From positions 1 through 5,541 of the forward strand of contig CALLWN010000276.1 in the NCBI GenBank assembly GCA_938016505.1: 5,541 nucleotides of DNA. Direction: 5' to 3'. Below, piece by piece: positions 1 through 5,541 of the stretch. Position 1 is the stretch's first letter, and each line of letters opens with the position of its first letter. Both the position numbers and the translations under genes were made by a program. The stretch comes from an uncultured Sphingomonadaceae bacterium (GTDB lineage: Bacteria; Pseudomonadota; Alphaproteobacteria; Sphingomonadales; Sphingomonadaceae). The notes below the pieces were generated by a model, which worked only from the letters and a program-made list of their open reading frames with translations, had not been told where the DNA came from and ran no database searches.

Positions 1-1
1 C

Positions 2-1543
2 GGCCACAATCTCAAGTATGACATGGTGGTGATGGCAGCGCACGGCATCGCCATCGCCCCGTTCGACGACACGATGCTCCTGTCCTACGCGCTTGCCGGC
101 GGGCTCCACGGCCATGGCATGGACGAGCTTTGCGAACGCCATTTCGGCCATGTGCCGCTCGCCTTCCGCGACGTCGCGGGCAGGGGCAGCTTCGCCGACG
201 TCCCGCTCGACCGGGCAACGGCCTATGCCGCCGAGGATGCCGACGTGACGCTGCGGCTGTGGCAGGCGCTGAAACACCGGCTGTGGCGCGAGCGGGTGAC
301 GAGGGCCTATGAATGGTGCGACCGGCCGGTCGTGCCGGTCGTGGCGGCGATGGAGCGGGCCGGCGTCCTGGTCGACGGGGTCGAACTGAAGCGCCTTTCC
401 GCCGAGTTCGCCGGCGAGATGGAGCGGCTCGAGGCAGAGGTCCACGCGCTCGCCGGCCAGCCGTTCGTCCTCGGCAGCCCCAAGCAGATCGGCGAGATCC
501 TGTTCGGCAAGCTCGGCCTGCCCGGAGGCAAGAAGGGCAAGTCGGGCCAGTGGTCGACCGATGTGACCGAACTCGAACGCCTCGCCGAGGTCGAGGGCGC
601 CGAGATCGCCCGCAGGATCCTCGACTGGCGCGAGGTGCAGAAGCTCCGCTCCACCTACACCGAGGCGCTCCAGGCCAGCATCAACCCGGCAACGGGCCGG
701 GTCCACACCAGTTTCTCGCTTGCCGGCACCTCGACCGGCCGGATGGCCTCAACCGACCCCAATCTCCAGAACATCCCGGTGCGCACCGAAACCGGCCGGC
801 GGATCCGGCGTGCCTTCGTCGCAGCACCGGGCCATGTCCTGCTCTCGGCCGACTACAACCAGATCGAGCTTCGTCTCATGGCGCATGTCGCCGATGTCCC
901 GGAGCTCAGGGCCGCCTATGCCGAGGGCGCCGACATCCACGCACTGACCGCGCGCCAGCTGTTCGGCATCCCCGAGGGCGAGCCGGTCCCGCGCGAGGCG
1001 CGCGCCAGCGCCAAGACGGTCAATTTCTCGATCATCTACGGCGTGTCCGCCTTCGGGCTCGCCCAGCGCATGGGGATCCCGCGCGACGAGGCGCAGCGTT
1101 TCATCGAGACCTATTTCGAACGCTTCCCGGGCATCCAGCGCTACATGGCCGAGACCCGCGAGCGCGCCCGCGCCGACGGCTTCGTCACCACCCTGTTCGG
1201 CCGGCGGATCCACCTGCCCGCCATCCGCTCGAAATCCCAGGCCGAGCGCGGCAACGCCGAGCGGGCCGCCATCAACGCCCCCATCCAGGGCACTGCCGCC
1301 GACATCATCAAGCGCGCCATGGTGCGCATGGGGCCTGCGCTCGCCGCCGCCGGCCTCCACGGCACGCGCATGCTCCTCCAGGTCCATGACGAGCTGCTGT
1401 TCGAGGCGCCGGAGGCCGAAGCGCCCCTTGCGGTTGACATCATCCTGTCGGTCATGGAGCAGGCCCATCGACCCGCGCTCGATCTCGCCGTCCCGCTCGG
1501 GGTCGAGGTCGGGCGGGGACGCAATTGGGGAGACGCGCATTGA
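2..1543 (+). CDS. polA: DNA polymerase I, C-terminal part (3'-5' exonuclease remnant plus polymerase domain), 5' end outside window
   Basis: Family A DNA polymerase, which fills gaps in repair and Okazaki-fragment processing in the cytoplasm. The reading frame is open from base 2, so the real start and the N-terminal 5' nuclease lie to the left. Visible: exonuclease motif Exo II (NLKYD, Asp at 20-22) and Exo III (YAAED, Tyr at 224 and Asp at 236), so proofreading looks intact. The polymerase domain follows: TGRMASTDPNLQNIPVRTE (about 736-792), motif A DYNQIELR at 851-874 with the metal-binding Asp, motif B with Arg 1001, Lys 1013, Phe 1025 and Tyr 1037, and motif C QVHDE at 1379-1393. Phe in motif B is the E. 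coli-type residue that disfavours dideoxynucleotides. The 506 residues from the Exo II Asp to the C-terminus match E. coli Pol I (504), so the C-terminus is complete. Motif A has Asn where DYSQIELR is usual. The TGA stop overlaps the next gene's TTG start. Confidence 0.97.
   Translation, partial: GHNLKYDMVVMAAHGIAIAPFDDTMLLSYALAGGLHGHGMDELCERHFGHVPLAFRDVAGRGSFADVPLDRATAYAAEDADVTLRLWQALKHRLWRERVTRAYEWCDRPVVPVVAAMERAGVLVDGVELKRLSAEFAGEMERLEAEVHALAGQPFVLGSPKQIGEILFGKLGLPGGKKGKSGQWSTDVTELERLAEVEGAEIARRILDWREVQKLRSTYTEALQASINPATGRVHTSFSLAGTSTGRMASTDPNLQNIPVRTETGRRIRRAFVAAPGHVLLSADYNQIELRLMAHVADVPELRAAYAEGADIHALTARQLFGIPEGEPVPREARASAKTVNFSIIYGVSAFGLAQRMGIPRDEAQRFIETYFERFPGIQRYMAETRERARADGFVTTLFGRRIHLPAIRSKSQAERGNAERAAINAPIQGTAADIIKRAMVRMGPALAAAGLHGTRMLLQVHDELLFEAPEAEAPLAVDIILSVMEQAHRPALDLAVPLGVEVGRGRNWGDAH
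1527..1532 (+). promoter_or_regulatory. Ribosome binding site that favours the TTG start at 1540
   Basis: GGGGAG lies seven bases before TTG at 1540-1542, inside the last codons of polA. It supports that start over the in-frame TTG at 1525, which has only the less well-formed GGGCGGGG run (1511-1518) upstream. Both starts leave the lipobox intact. Confidence 0.55.
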
Positions 1544-2244
1544 ACAGTCTGAAGGCCGGCATCGTTGCCGCCACCTTGGTGATGACGGTCGCGGGCTGCG
1601 CGCAGGACGGCGCGGCCACGCGATCCGCCACTCCCGCCCCGCCGCCGAGCGAGGTCGTGATGCTTCCAGCCCTGCCTGCCTATGTCTGCCCCAATGGCCG
1701 TCTCATGGAGATCCGGGAGGACCGGGCGGCCGGCACGCTCGAGCTCCTCAACGGCTCGCTCGATGCCGTTGCCTTCCGGGCGGCAGGCAAGCCTTCGACC
1801 TACGTCACCGGCGAGATCACGATCGCGGTCGCCCCCGAGGCACTGACGGTGACTGCGGGCCGGACCGCCGCGATGACCTGCCCGCGGCGGCCGCAGGCGC
1901 CCACCCCCGGCATCATCTGGGGCACGCTCGACAAGCGCGACCGCATGGCCCTTCCCGAGGGCACCCGCGCCAGGGTGCTGCTGGCCGATGTCTCGCGGGT
2001 GGATGCGCCCGCCGAGGAGATCGCGTCGACCGCCATCACCACCGTCGGCAACCAGGTGCCGCTGCACTTTTTCCTCGCCTACGATCCGGCGCGGATCCTG
2101 CCCGGCCGCACCTACGCGATCTCGGTCCGCGTCGATGGCCCGGATGGCCAGCTCGCCTATGTGACCGACTCGGTCAACCGCGTGCTGGCCGATGGCCCGG
2201 CGGCAACGCCGCTCGAGCTGGTGCTGGTGCCCGCGCGGCCGTGA
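1540..2244 (+). CDS. Predicted outer-membrane lipoprotein with MliC-like and YbaY/YscW-type domains
   Basis: A 234-residue lipoprotein of unknown specific role. The TTG start overlaps the polA stop (ATTGA). Residues 1-19 form a short signal peptide with one Lys and a hydrophobic core, ending in the lipobox VAGC with Cys20 (1597-1599). Ala-Gln after the Cys is not the Asp+2 inner-membrane retention signal, so outer-membrane sorting is inferred. A Pro/Ala/Ser linker follows. Residues about 46-116 start with YVCPNG and end with MTCP; Cys50 and Cys114 could form a disulfide, and the spacing and strand pattern resemble MliC-type lysozyme-inhibitor domains. The usual MliC inhibitory Ser/Lys region is not clearly kept, so inhibition is not claimed. 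Residues about 124-228 match YbaY/YscW lipoproteins: an IWGTLDKRDRMALPEG strand, LLADVSRVDAPA, then QVPLHFFLAYDPARI and GRTYAISVRVDG. The YbaY assignment is fairly secure, the MliC-like one is tentative. An alternative TTG start at 1525 adds five residues (MGRRA). Confidence 0.85.
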   Translation: MNSLKAGIVAATLVMTVAGCAQDGAATRSATPAPPPSEVVMLPALPAYVCPNGRLMEIREDRAAGTLELLNGSLDAVAFRAAGKPSTYVTGEITIAVAPEALTVTAGRTAAMTCPRRPQAPTPGIIWGTLDKRDRMALPEGTRARVLLADVSRVDAPAEEIASTAITTVGNQVPLHFFLAYDPARILPGRTYAISVRVDGPDGQLAYVTDSVNRVLADGPAATPLELVLVPARP

Positions 2245-3131
2245 CCGGCCTTCACGGCTGGCTCGTCGTCGACAAGCCGGTCGGCCCCACCAGCGCGGGC
2301 ATCGTCGCCCGGCTGAAGCGCGCGCTGCGCGAAGGGGGCCATGGCATGCCGAAGGTGGGGCACGGCGGCACCCTCGATCCGCTGGCCTCGGGGGTGCTTC
2401 CCATCGCCATCGGCGAGGCCACCAAGCTTGCCGGCCACCTGCTCAACGGCCCCAAGACCTACCTCTTCACCATCGTCTTCGGCATCGCGACCGAGACCGA
2501 CGATGCCGAAGGCGACATCGTCGCGCAAAGCCCGGTCCGCCCCGCGGCTGCGGCCATTGCCGCCATCCTGCCGCGCTTCACCGGCGCCATCCGCCAGCGC
2601 CCGCCCGCCTTCTCGGCGCTGAAGGTCGATGGGGCGCGCGCCTACGCCCGCGCCCGTGCCGGAGAGGCCGTGGCGCTTGCCGAACGCGACCTCGTCATCC
2701 ATCGCCTCATCCTCGTCGAGGCGACCGGCGACAGCGCGACGCTCGAGGTGCACTGTTCCAGCGGTACCTATGTGCGAAGCCTCGCGCGCGACATCGCCCA
2801 GGCCCTCGGCACCGTCGGCCACGTCCGCATGCTGCGGCGCACCGCCGCCGGCCCCTTCACCGAGGCGCAGGCCGTTCCACTGGACAAGGCCATCGAACTC
2901 GTGCATGGGCCGTTCGCAGAACAGGCCCTGTTGCCGCTCACCGCCGGACTGGACGACATCCCGGTTCTGGCGGTCACCCCCGCAGACGCAGCCCACCTCA
3001 AGGCCGGGCGGCGCATTGCGGACCCCGGCGCGAAACCCGGCCTCCACCTCGCAACCCTCGGGTCTGTTCCGGTTGCGCTGGTCGAGGTTTCGCACGGCGA
3101 CATCCGTGTCGTCCGGGGGCTGAACCTGTAG
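2241..3131 (+). CDS. truB: tRNA pseudouridine(55) synthase TruB
   Basis: Isomerises U55 to pseudouridine in the T-loop of tRNAs; E. coli TruB is also known as a tRNA-folding chaperone. At 296 residues the length is normal. The start is GTG at 2241, overlapping the TGA of the lipoprotein gene (GTGA). No ATG fits, and this start gives the expected N-terminus [13 protein letters not shown]. The catalytic Asp46 (2376-2378) lies in [12 protein letters not shown], Tyr74 (2460-2462) in KTYLF and Arg179 (2775-2777) in [11 protein letters not shown]. These match E. coli Asp48, Tyr76 and Arg181 with a constant offset of two. [15 protein letters not shown] (from about 2601) is the usual substrate-binding segment. 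The last 70 or so residues, from about [15 protein letters not shown], form the PUA-like C-terminal domain. There is no good Shine-Dalgarno before the GTG, so translation is probably coupled to the gene before. The next gene is rpsO, as in many Proteobacteria. Confidence 0.97.
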   Translation: MTGLHGWLVVDKPVGPTSAGIVARLKRALREGGHGMPKVGHGGTLDPLASGVLPIAIGEATKLAGHLLNGPKTYLFTIVFGIATETDDAEGDIVAQSPVRPAAAAIAAILPRFTGAIRQRPPAFSALKVDGARAYARARAGEAVALAERDLVIHRLILVEATGDSATLEVHCSSGTYVRSLARDIAQALGTVGHVRMLRRTAAGPFTEAQAVPLDKAIELVHGPFAEQALLPLTAGLDDIPVLAVTPADAAHLKAGRRIADPGAKPGLHLATLGSVPVALVEVSHGDIRVVRGLNL

Positions 3132-3139
3132 GAGAAACC
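3086..3139 (+). promoter_or_regulatory. Possible structured RNA over the rpsO ribosome binding site (candidate S15 operator)
   Basis: Seen by eye: GGTTTC at 3086-3091 is complementary to GAAACC at 3134-3139, just behind the Shine-Dalgarno. Inside it sits a 7-bp hairpin, 3096-3102 with 3107-3113 (one G-U pair, loop TCCG). A competing pairing, CGGG 3114-3117 with CCCG 3138-3141, would leave the Shine-Dalgarno in a loop. S15 represses its own mRNA through leader RNA structures in several bacterial groups; that this is such an element is inference. High GC makes chance pairings common, and most of the element is truB coding sequence. Confidence 0.3.
3130..3134 (+). promoter_or_regulatory. rpsO Shine-Dalgarno overlapping the truB stop
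   Basis: AGGAG lies seven bases before the rpsO ATG at 3142. Its first two bases are the last two of the truB TAG stop (3129-3131), so ribosomes ending truB sit on the rpsO initiation site, which suggests coupled translation. Confidence 0.85.
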
Positions 3140-3141
3140 CG

Positions 3142-3411
3142 ATGTCGATCACGGCCGAGCGCAAGCAGGCGCTCATCGCAGACAATGCCCGCGGCGCCAC
3201 CGATACCGGCAGCCCGGAAGTCCAGATCGCGATCCTGACCGAGCGGATCGCCAACCTCACCGAGCATTTCAAGGTCCACGCCAAGGACAATCACTCCCGG
3301 CGCGGCCTCCTCATGCTCGTCAACAAGCGCAGGTCGCTGCTCGACTATCTGAAGCGAACCGATGTCGAGCGCTACCAGGCGCTCATCGCCAAGCTGGGGC
3401 TCAGGAAGTAG
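3142..3411 (+). CDS. rpsO: 30S ribosomal protein S15
   Basis: A primary 16S rRNA-binding protein of the small subunit platform. It binds the central-domain three-way junction early in 30S assembly and takes part in an intersubunit bridge. The 89 residues are the standard length. Conserved segments are all present: TGSPEVQ (residues 22-28), [13 protein letters not shown] (31-43), the rRNA-binding loop [10 protein letters not shown] (48-57) and [11 protein letters not shown], ending in LGLRK. His42, Asp49 and Ser52 match the E. coli rRNA-contact residues His41, Asp48 and Ser51 (numbered without Met). ATG start with a well-placed AGGAG. It follows truB after 10 bases and is followed by an intrinsic terminator, so it closes the upstream transcription unit. 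The rpsO-pnp order is the classic one. Confidence 0.99.
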   Translation: MSITAERKQALIADNARGATDTGSPEVQIAILTERIANLTEHFKVHAKDNHSRRGLLMLVNKRRSLLDYLKRTDVERYQALIAKLGLRK

Positions 3412-3420
3412 CCCGGCGCC

Positions 3421-3448
3421 ACGGCCTCCCGCCCCGGGAGGCCGTTTT
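3421..3448 (+). terminator. Intrinsic terminator after rpsO
   Basis: CGGCCTCCC (3422-3430) pairs perfectly with GGGAGGCCG (3436-3444) around a five-base loop GCCCC. A3421 and T3445 can add a tenth pair, and TTTT (3445-3448) follows directly. It starts 10 bases after the rpsO stop. The T run is short, so partial read-through into pnp is possible. Confidence 0.88.
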
Positions 3449-3543
3449 CGCATGACCCCGCCCGTCCATCGTGGCCGGCGCGCGGCGTGCCTCGTGAAGA
3501 CGCTCTCGGCAATCCGGCCGGGGGCAGGATGAAAAGAGAGCCA
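3449..3543 (+). promoter_or_regulatory. pnp leader with possible hairpins; no promoter recognised
   Basis: This stretch lies between the terminator hairpin and the pnp ATG. GGCCGG (3473-3478) can pair with CCGGCC (3514-3519), enclosing a smaller pairing GCGT (3485-3488) with ACGC (3500-3503). GCCG 3474-3477 with CGGC 3483-3486 is a competing fold. In E. coli a stem-loop in the pnp leader is cut by RNase III and then used by PNPase for autoregulation; a similar role here is inference only. I could not find a convincing -35/-10 pair, although pnp probably needs one downstream of the terminator. Confidence 0.3.
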
Positions 3544-5541
3544 ATGTTCAATATCGTCAGGAAATCGATCCAGTGGGGCGGGCGCACGCTCACCCTCGAA
3601 ACCGGGCGCGTCGCCCGCCAGGCCGATGGCGCCGTTCTTGCAACCTATGGCGAGACCGTCGTGCTGTGCGCGGTCACGGCAGCCCGCAGCGTGAAGGAAG
3701 GCCAGGACTTCTTTCCGCTCACCGTGCACTATCAGGAGAAATTCTCCGCCGCCGGCCGGATCCCGGGCGGCTTCTTCAAGCGAGAGCGCGGCGCAACCGA
3801 GCATGAGACGCTGACCTCGCGCCTGATCGACCGACCGATCCGCCCCCTCTTCCCGGAGGGCTTCTACAACGAGATCAACGTGATCGCCCAGGTCCTCTCC
3901 TATGATGGCGAGAATGAGGCCGACATCGTCGCCATGATCGCGGCATCTGCCGCGCTCACGCTTTCGGGCGTGCCCTTCATGGGCCCGATCGGCGCGGCCC
4001 GCGTCGGCTTCCGCGATGGCGAATATCAGCTGAACCCGCCGAAGGCGGAGCTCGCCGAGGGCCGGCTCGATCTCGTCGTTGCCGGCACCGCGCCTGCGGT
4101 CATGATGGTCGAATCCGAAGCGAAGGAGCTGTCCGAGGAGGAGATGCTCGGCGCGGTCATGTTCGGCCACCGGTCGATCCAGCCGGTCATCGGCCTCATC
4201 GTCGATCTCGCCGAGCAGGCCGCGAAGGAGCCGTGGGAACTCAAGCCCGACGAGACGGCCGCAACCATGCTCGCGACCCTGCGCGAGGCCATCGGCGCCG
4301 ACATCGCCGCTGCCTACCGGCTCACGGGCAAGCAGGACCGGCAGACTGCGCTGGCCGCGGCCCGCGACAGGGCGAAGGCGCTGTTCGCCGATGCCGAGCC
4401 GGCGAAGCAGATGAAGGCCATGAAGCTGGTGAAAAGCCTCGAGGCCGAGATCGTCCGCACTGCGATCCTGAAGCAAGGCACGCGGATCGACGGCCGCGAC
4501 ACCAGGACGGTGCGCCCGATCGACTGCATGGTCGGCTTCCTGCCGCGCGCCCACGGCTCCGCGCTCTTCACCCGCGGCGAAACCCAGGCGATCGTCACCA
4601 CCACGCTCGGCACCGCCGACAGCGAGCAGATGATCGATGGTCTCGACGGGCTGAAGTACGAGCGCTTCATGCTCCACTACAATTTCCCGCCCTATTCGGT
4701 GGGCGAGGTCGGCCGGTTCGGAGCGCCTGGCCGGCGCGAGATCGGCCATGGCAAGCTCGCCTGGCGCGCAATCCACCCGCTGCTGCCGTCGAAGGAGGAG
4801 TTCCCCTACACCATCCGGGTGCTCTCCGACATCACCGAGAGCAACGGCTCCTCCTCGATGGCGACGGTATGCGGCGGGTCACTCGCGCTCATGGATGCCG
4901 GCGTGCCGCTCAAGCGGCCGGTCGCCGGCATCGCCATGGGCCTCATCCTCGATGGCGAGGACTTTGCCGTCATCTCCGACATCCTCGGCGACGAGGACCA
5001 TCTTGGCGACATGGACTTCAAGGTGGCGGGCACGTCGGAAGGCGTGACCTCGCTCCAGATGGACATCAAGATCGCCGGGATCACCGAGGAGATCATGCGC
5101 GTCGCGCTCGCCCAGGCGAAGGAGGGCCGCGCCCACATTCTGGGCGAGATGGCCAAGGCGATCAGCAGCGTGCGCCAGGAGCTCTCCACCCATGCGCCGC
5201 GCATCGAGACGCTGACGGTCCCCAAGGACAAGATCCGCGACATCATCGGCACCGGCGGCAAGGTCATCCGCGAGATCGTGGCCACCACCGGCGCCAAGGT
5301 CGACATCGAGGATGACGGCACCGTCAGGATCGCGAGCGCCGACCTCGACAAGATCCAGGCCGCGCGCGACTGGATCATGGGCATCATCGCCGAGCCCGAG
5401 GTGGGCAAGATCTACACCGGCAAGGTGGTCGGCATGCCCGATTTCGGCGCCTTCGTGAACTTCATGGGCTCGCGCGACGGCCTCGTCCATATCTCGGAAA
5501 TCCGCAACGAGCGGGTCGCCAAGGTTTCCGACGTCCTCCAC
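3544..5541 (+). CDS. pnp: Polyribonucleotide nucleotidyltransferase (PNPase), 3' end outside window
   Basis: Phosphorolytic 3'-5' exoribonuclease, a trimer that degrades mRNA and joins the degradosome in many Proteobacteria. The frame is open for 666 codons to the right edge; a full protein is about 700-720 residues, so most of the S1 domain is missing. Domains: first RNase PH core (about 12-210) with the RNA-contact loop FFKRER (77-82) and [15 protein letters not shown]; helical linker domain (about 240-320); second RNase PH core (about 324-550) with TRIDGRD, phosphate-site Ser436-438 in ESNGSSSMA, and catalytic Asp485, Asp491 and Lys493 in [12 protein letters not shown] domain with GTGG at 569-572; S1 domain from about 620 (DFGAFVNF). 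Catalytic residues match E. coli Asp486, Asp492 and Lys494. The ATG at 3544 gives the family N-terminus but only a weak purine-rich ribosome site (AAGAG, 3534-3538). An in-frame ATG at 3529 would add MKREP. Confidence 0.98.
   Translation, partial: MFNIVRKSIQWGGRTLTLETGRVARQADGAVLATYGETVVLCAVTAARSVKEGQDFFPLTVHYQEKFSAAGRIPGGFFKRERGATEHETLTSRLIDRPIRPLFPEGFYNEINVIAQVLSYDGENEADIVAMIAASAALTLSGVPFMGPIGAARVGFRDGEYQLNPPKAELAEGRLDLVVAGTAPAVMMVESEAKELSEEEMLGAVMFGHRSIQPVIGLIVDLAEQAAKEPWELKPDETAATMLATLREAIGADIAAAYRLTGKQDRQTALAAARDRAKALFADAEPAKQMKAMKLVKSLEAEIVRTAILKQGTRIDGRDTRTVRPIDCMVGFLPRAHGSALFTRGETQAIVTTTLGTADSEQMIDGLDGLKYERFMLHYNFPPYSVGEVGRFGAPGRREIGHGKLAWRAIHPLLPSKEEFPYTIRVLSDITESNGSSSMATVCGGSLALMDAGVPLKRPVAGIAMGLILDGEDFAVISDILGDEDHLGDMDFKVAGTSEGVTSLQMDIKIAGITEEIMRVALAQAKEGRAHILGEMAKAISSVRQELSTHAPRIETLTVPKDKIRDIIGTGGKVIREIVATTGAKVDIEDDGTVRIASADLDKIQAARDWIMGIIAEPEVGKIYTGKVVGMPDFGAFVNFMGSRDGLVHISEIRNERVAKVSDVLH

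Noticed and set aside
313..1389. A 358-codon plus-strand frame overlapping polA.
   Set aside because: The product is dominated by Arg, Ala, Pro and Gly, typical of an out-of-frame reading of a GC-rich gene, and polA covers the region in another frame.
749..1540. A minus-strand open frame antisense to the polA polymerase domain.
   Set aside because: polA motifs A, B and C are intact in the opposite strand. The antisense product looks like a codon-bias artefact.
1386..2240. An open frame running continuously into truB from far upstream, which could suggest a long N-terminal extension of TruB.
   Set aside because: The upstream part is Arg/Pro-rich out-of-frame sequence overlapping polA and the lipoprotein gene. 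The GTG at 2241 gives the exact TruB family N-terminus.
2157..3290. A 377-codon minus-strand open frame over truB.
   Set aside because: A shadow of truB and rpsO with a low-complexity Gly/Ala/Arg/Asp-rich product and no domain signal.
3449..3543. A promoter for pnp between the terminator and the start codon.
   Set aside because: No convincing TTGACA-like and TATAAT-like pair with suitable spacing could be picked out. Alphaproteobacterial promoters are too loose to call from sequence alone here.
2998..4776. A 592-codon open frame on the minus strand spanning rpsO and pnp.
   Set aside because: It lies antisense to rpsO, the terminator and pnp, which have clear family motifs. The product has no recognisable domain, and long antisense frames are expected in high-GC DNA where the third codon position is mostly G or C.
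4233..5315. A 360-codon plus-strand frame inside pnp, rich in Arg, His and Gly.
   Set aside because: An out-of-frame reading of pnp, whose catalytic, KH and S1 motifs are continuous in the frame starting at 3544.

Overview
The window is a compact, high-GC stretch with every gene on the + strand. It looks like the chromosome of an alphaproteobacterium. PNPase, S15 and TruB all have alphaproteobacterial-looking sequence (for example the PNPase start [13 protein letters not shown] and the TruB start [11 protein letters not shown]). I lean towards Sphingomonadales, but only from remembered family resemblance, and no rRNA or other decisive marker is present.

Layout, left to right: (1) the C-terminal 513 codons of DNA polymerase I (polA), cut by the left edge inside the 3'-5' exonuclease domain; (2) a 234-residue predicted lipoprotein with a YbaY/YscW-type C-terminal domain and an MliC-like middle part, whose TTG start overlaps the polA stop; (3) truB, tRNA pseudouridine-55 synthase, whose GTG start overlaps the lipoprotein stop; (4) rpsO, ribosomal protein S15, with a Shine-Dalgarno that shares bases with the truB stop codon; (5) a strong intrinsic terminator and a 132-base spacer; (6) pnp, polynucleotide phosphorylase, cut by the right edge inside the S1 domain.

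polA, the lipoprotein gene and truB overlap at their stop/start codons, and rpsO follows truB after 10 bases. These four are therefore almost certainly co-transcribed and translationally coupled, ending at the hairpin after rpsO. pnp would be expressed by read-through or from a promoter I could not recognise in the spacer. truB-rpsO-pnp is the widespread end of the nusA-infB-rbfA-truB operon. What differs from the E. coli layout is that polA and a lipoprotein gene sit immediately before truB.

Most of the window is conserved housekeeping sequence with intact catalytic motifs, and I see no mobile element, CRISPR array, tRNA or clearly new system. The points worth a second look are the two-part lipoprotein between polA and truB, possible RNA structure over the rpsO ribosome binding site (a candidate S15 autoregulatory element), and the terminator plus structured leader before pnp.
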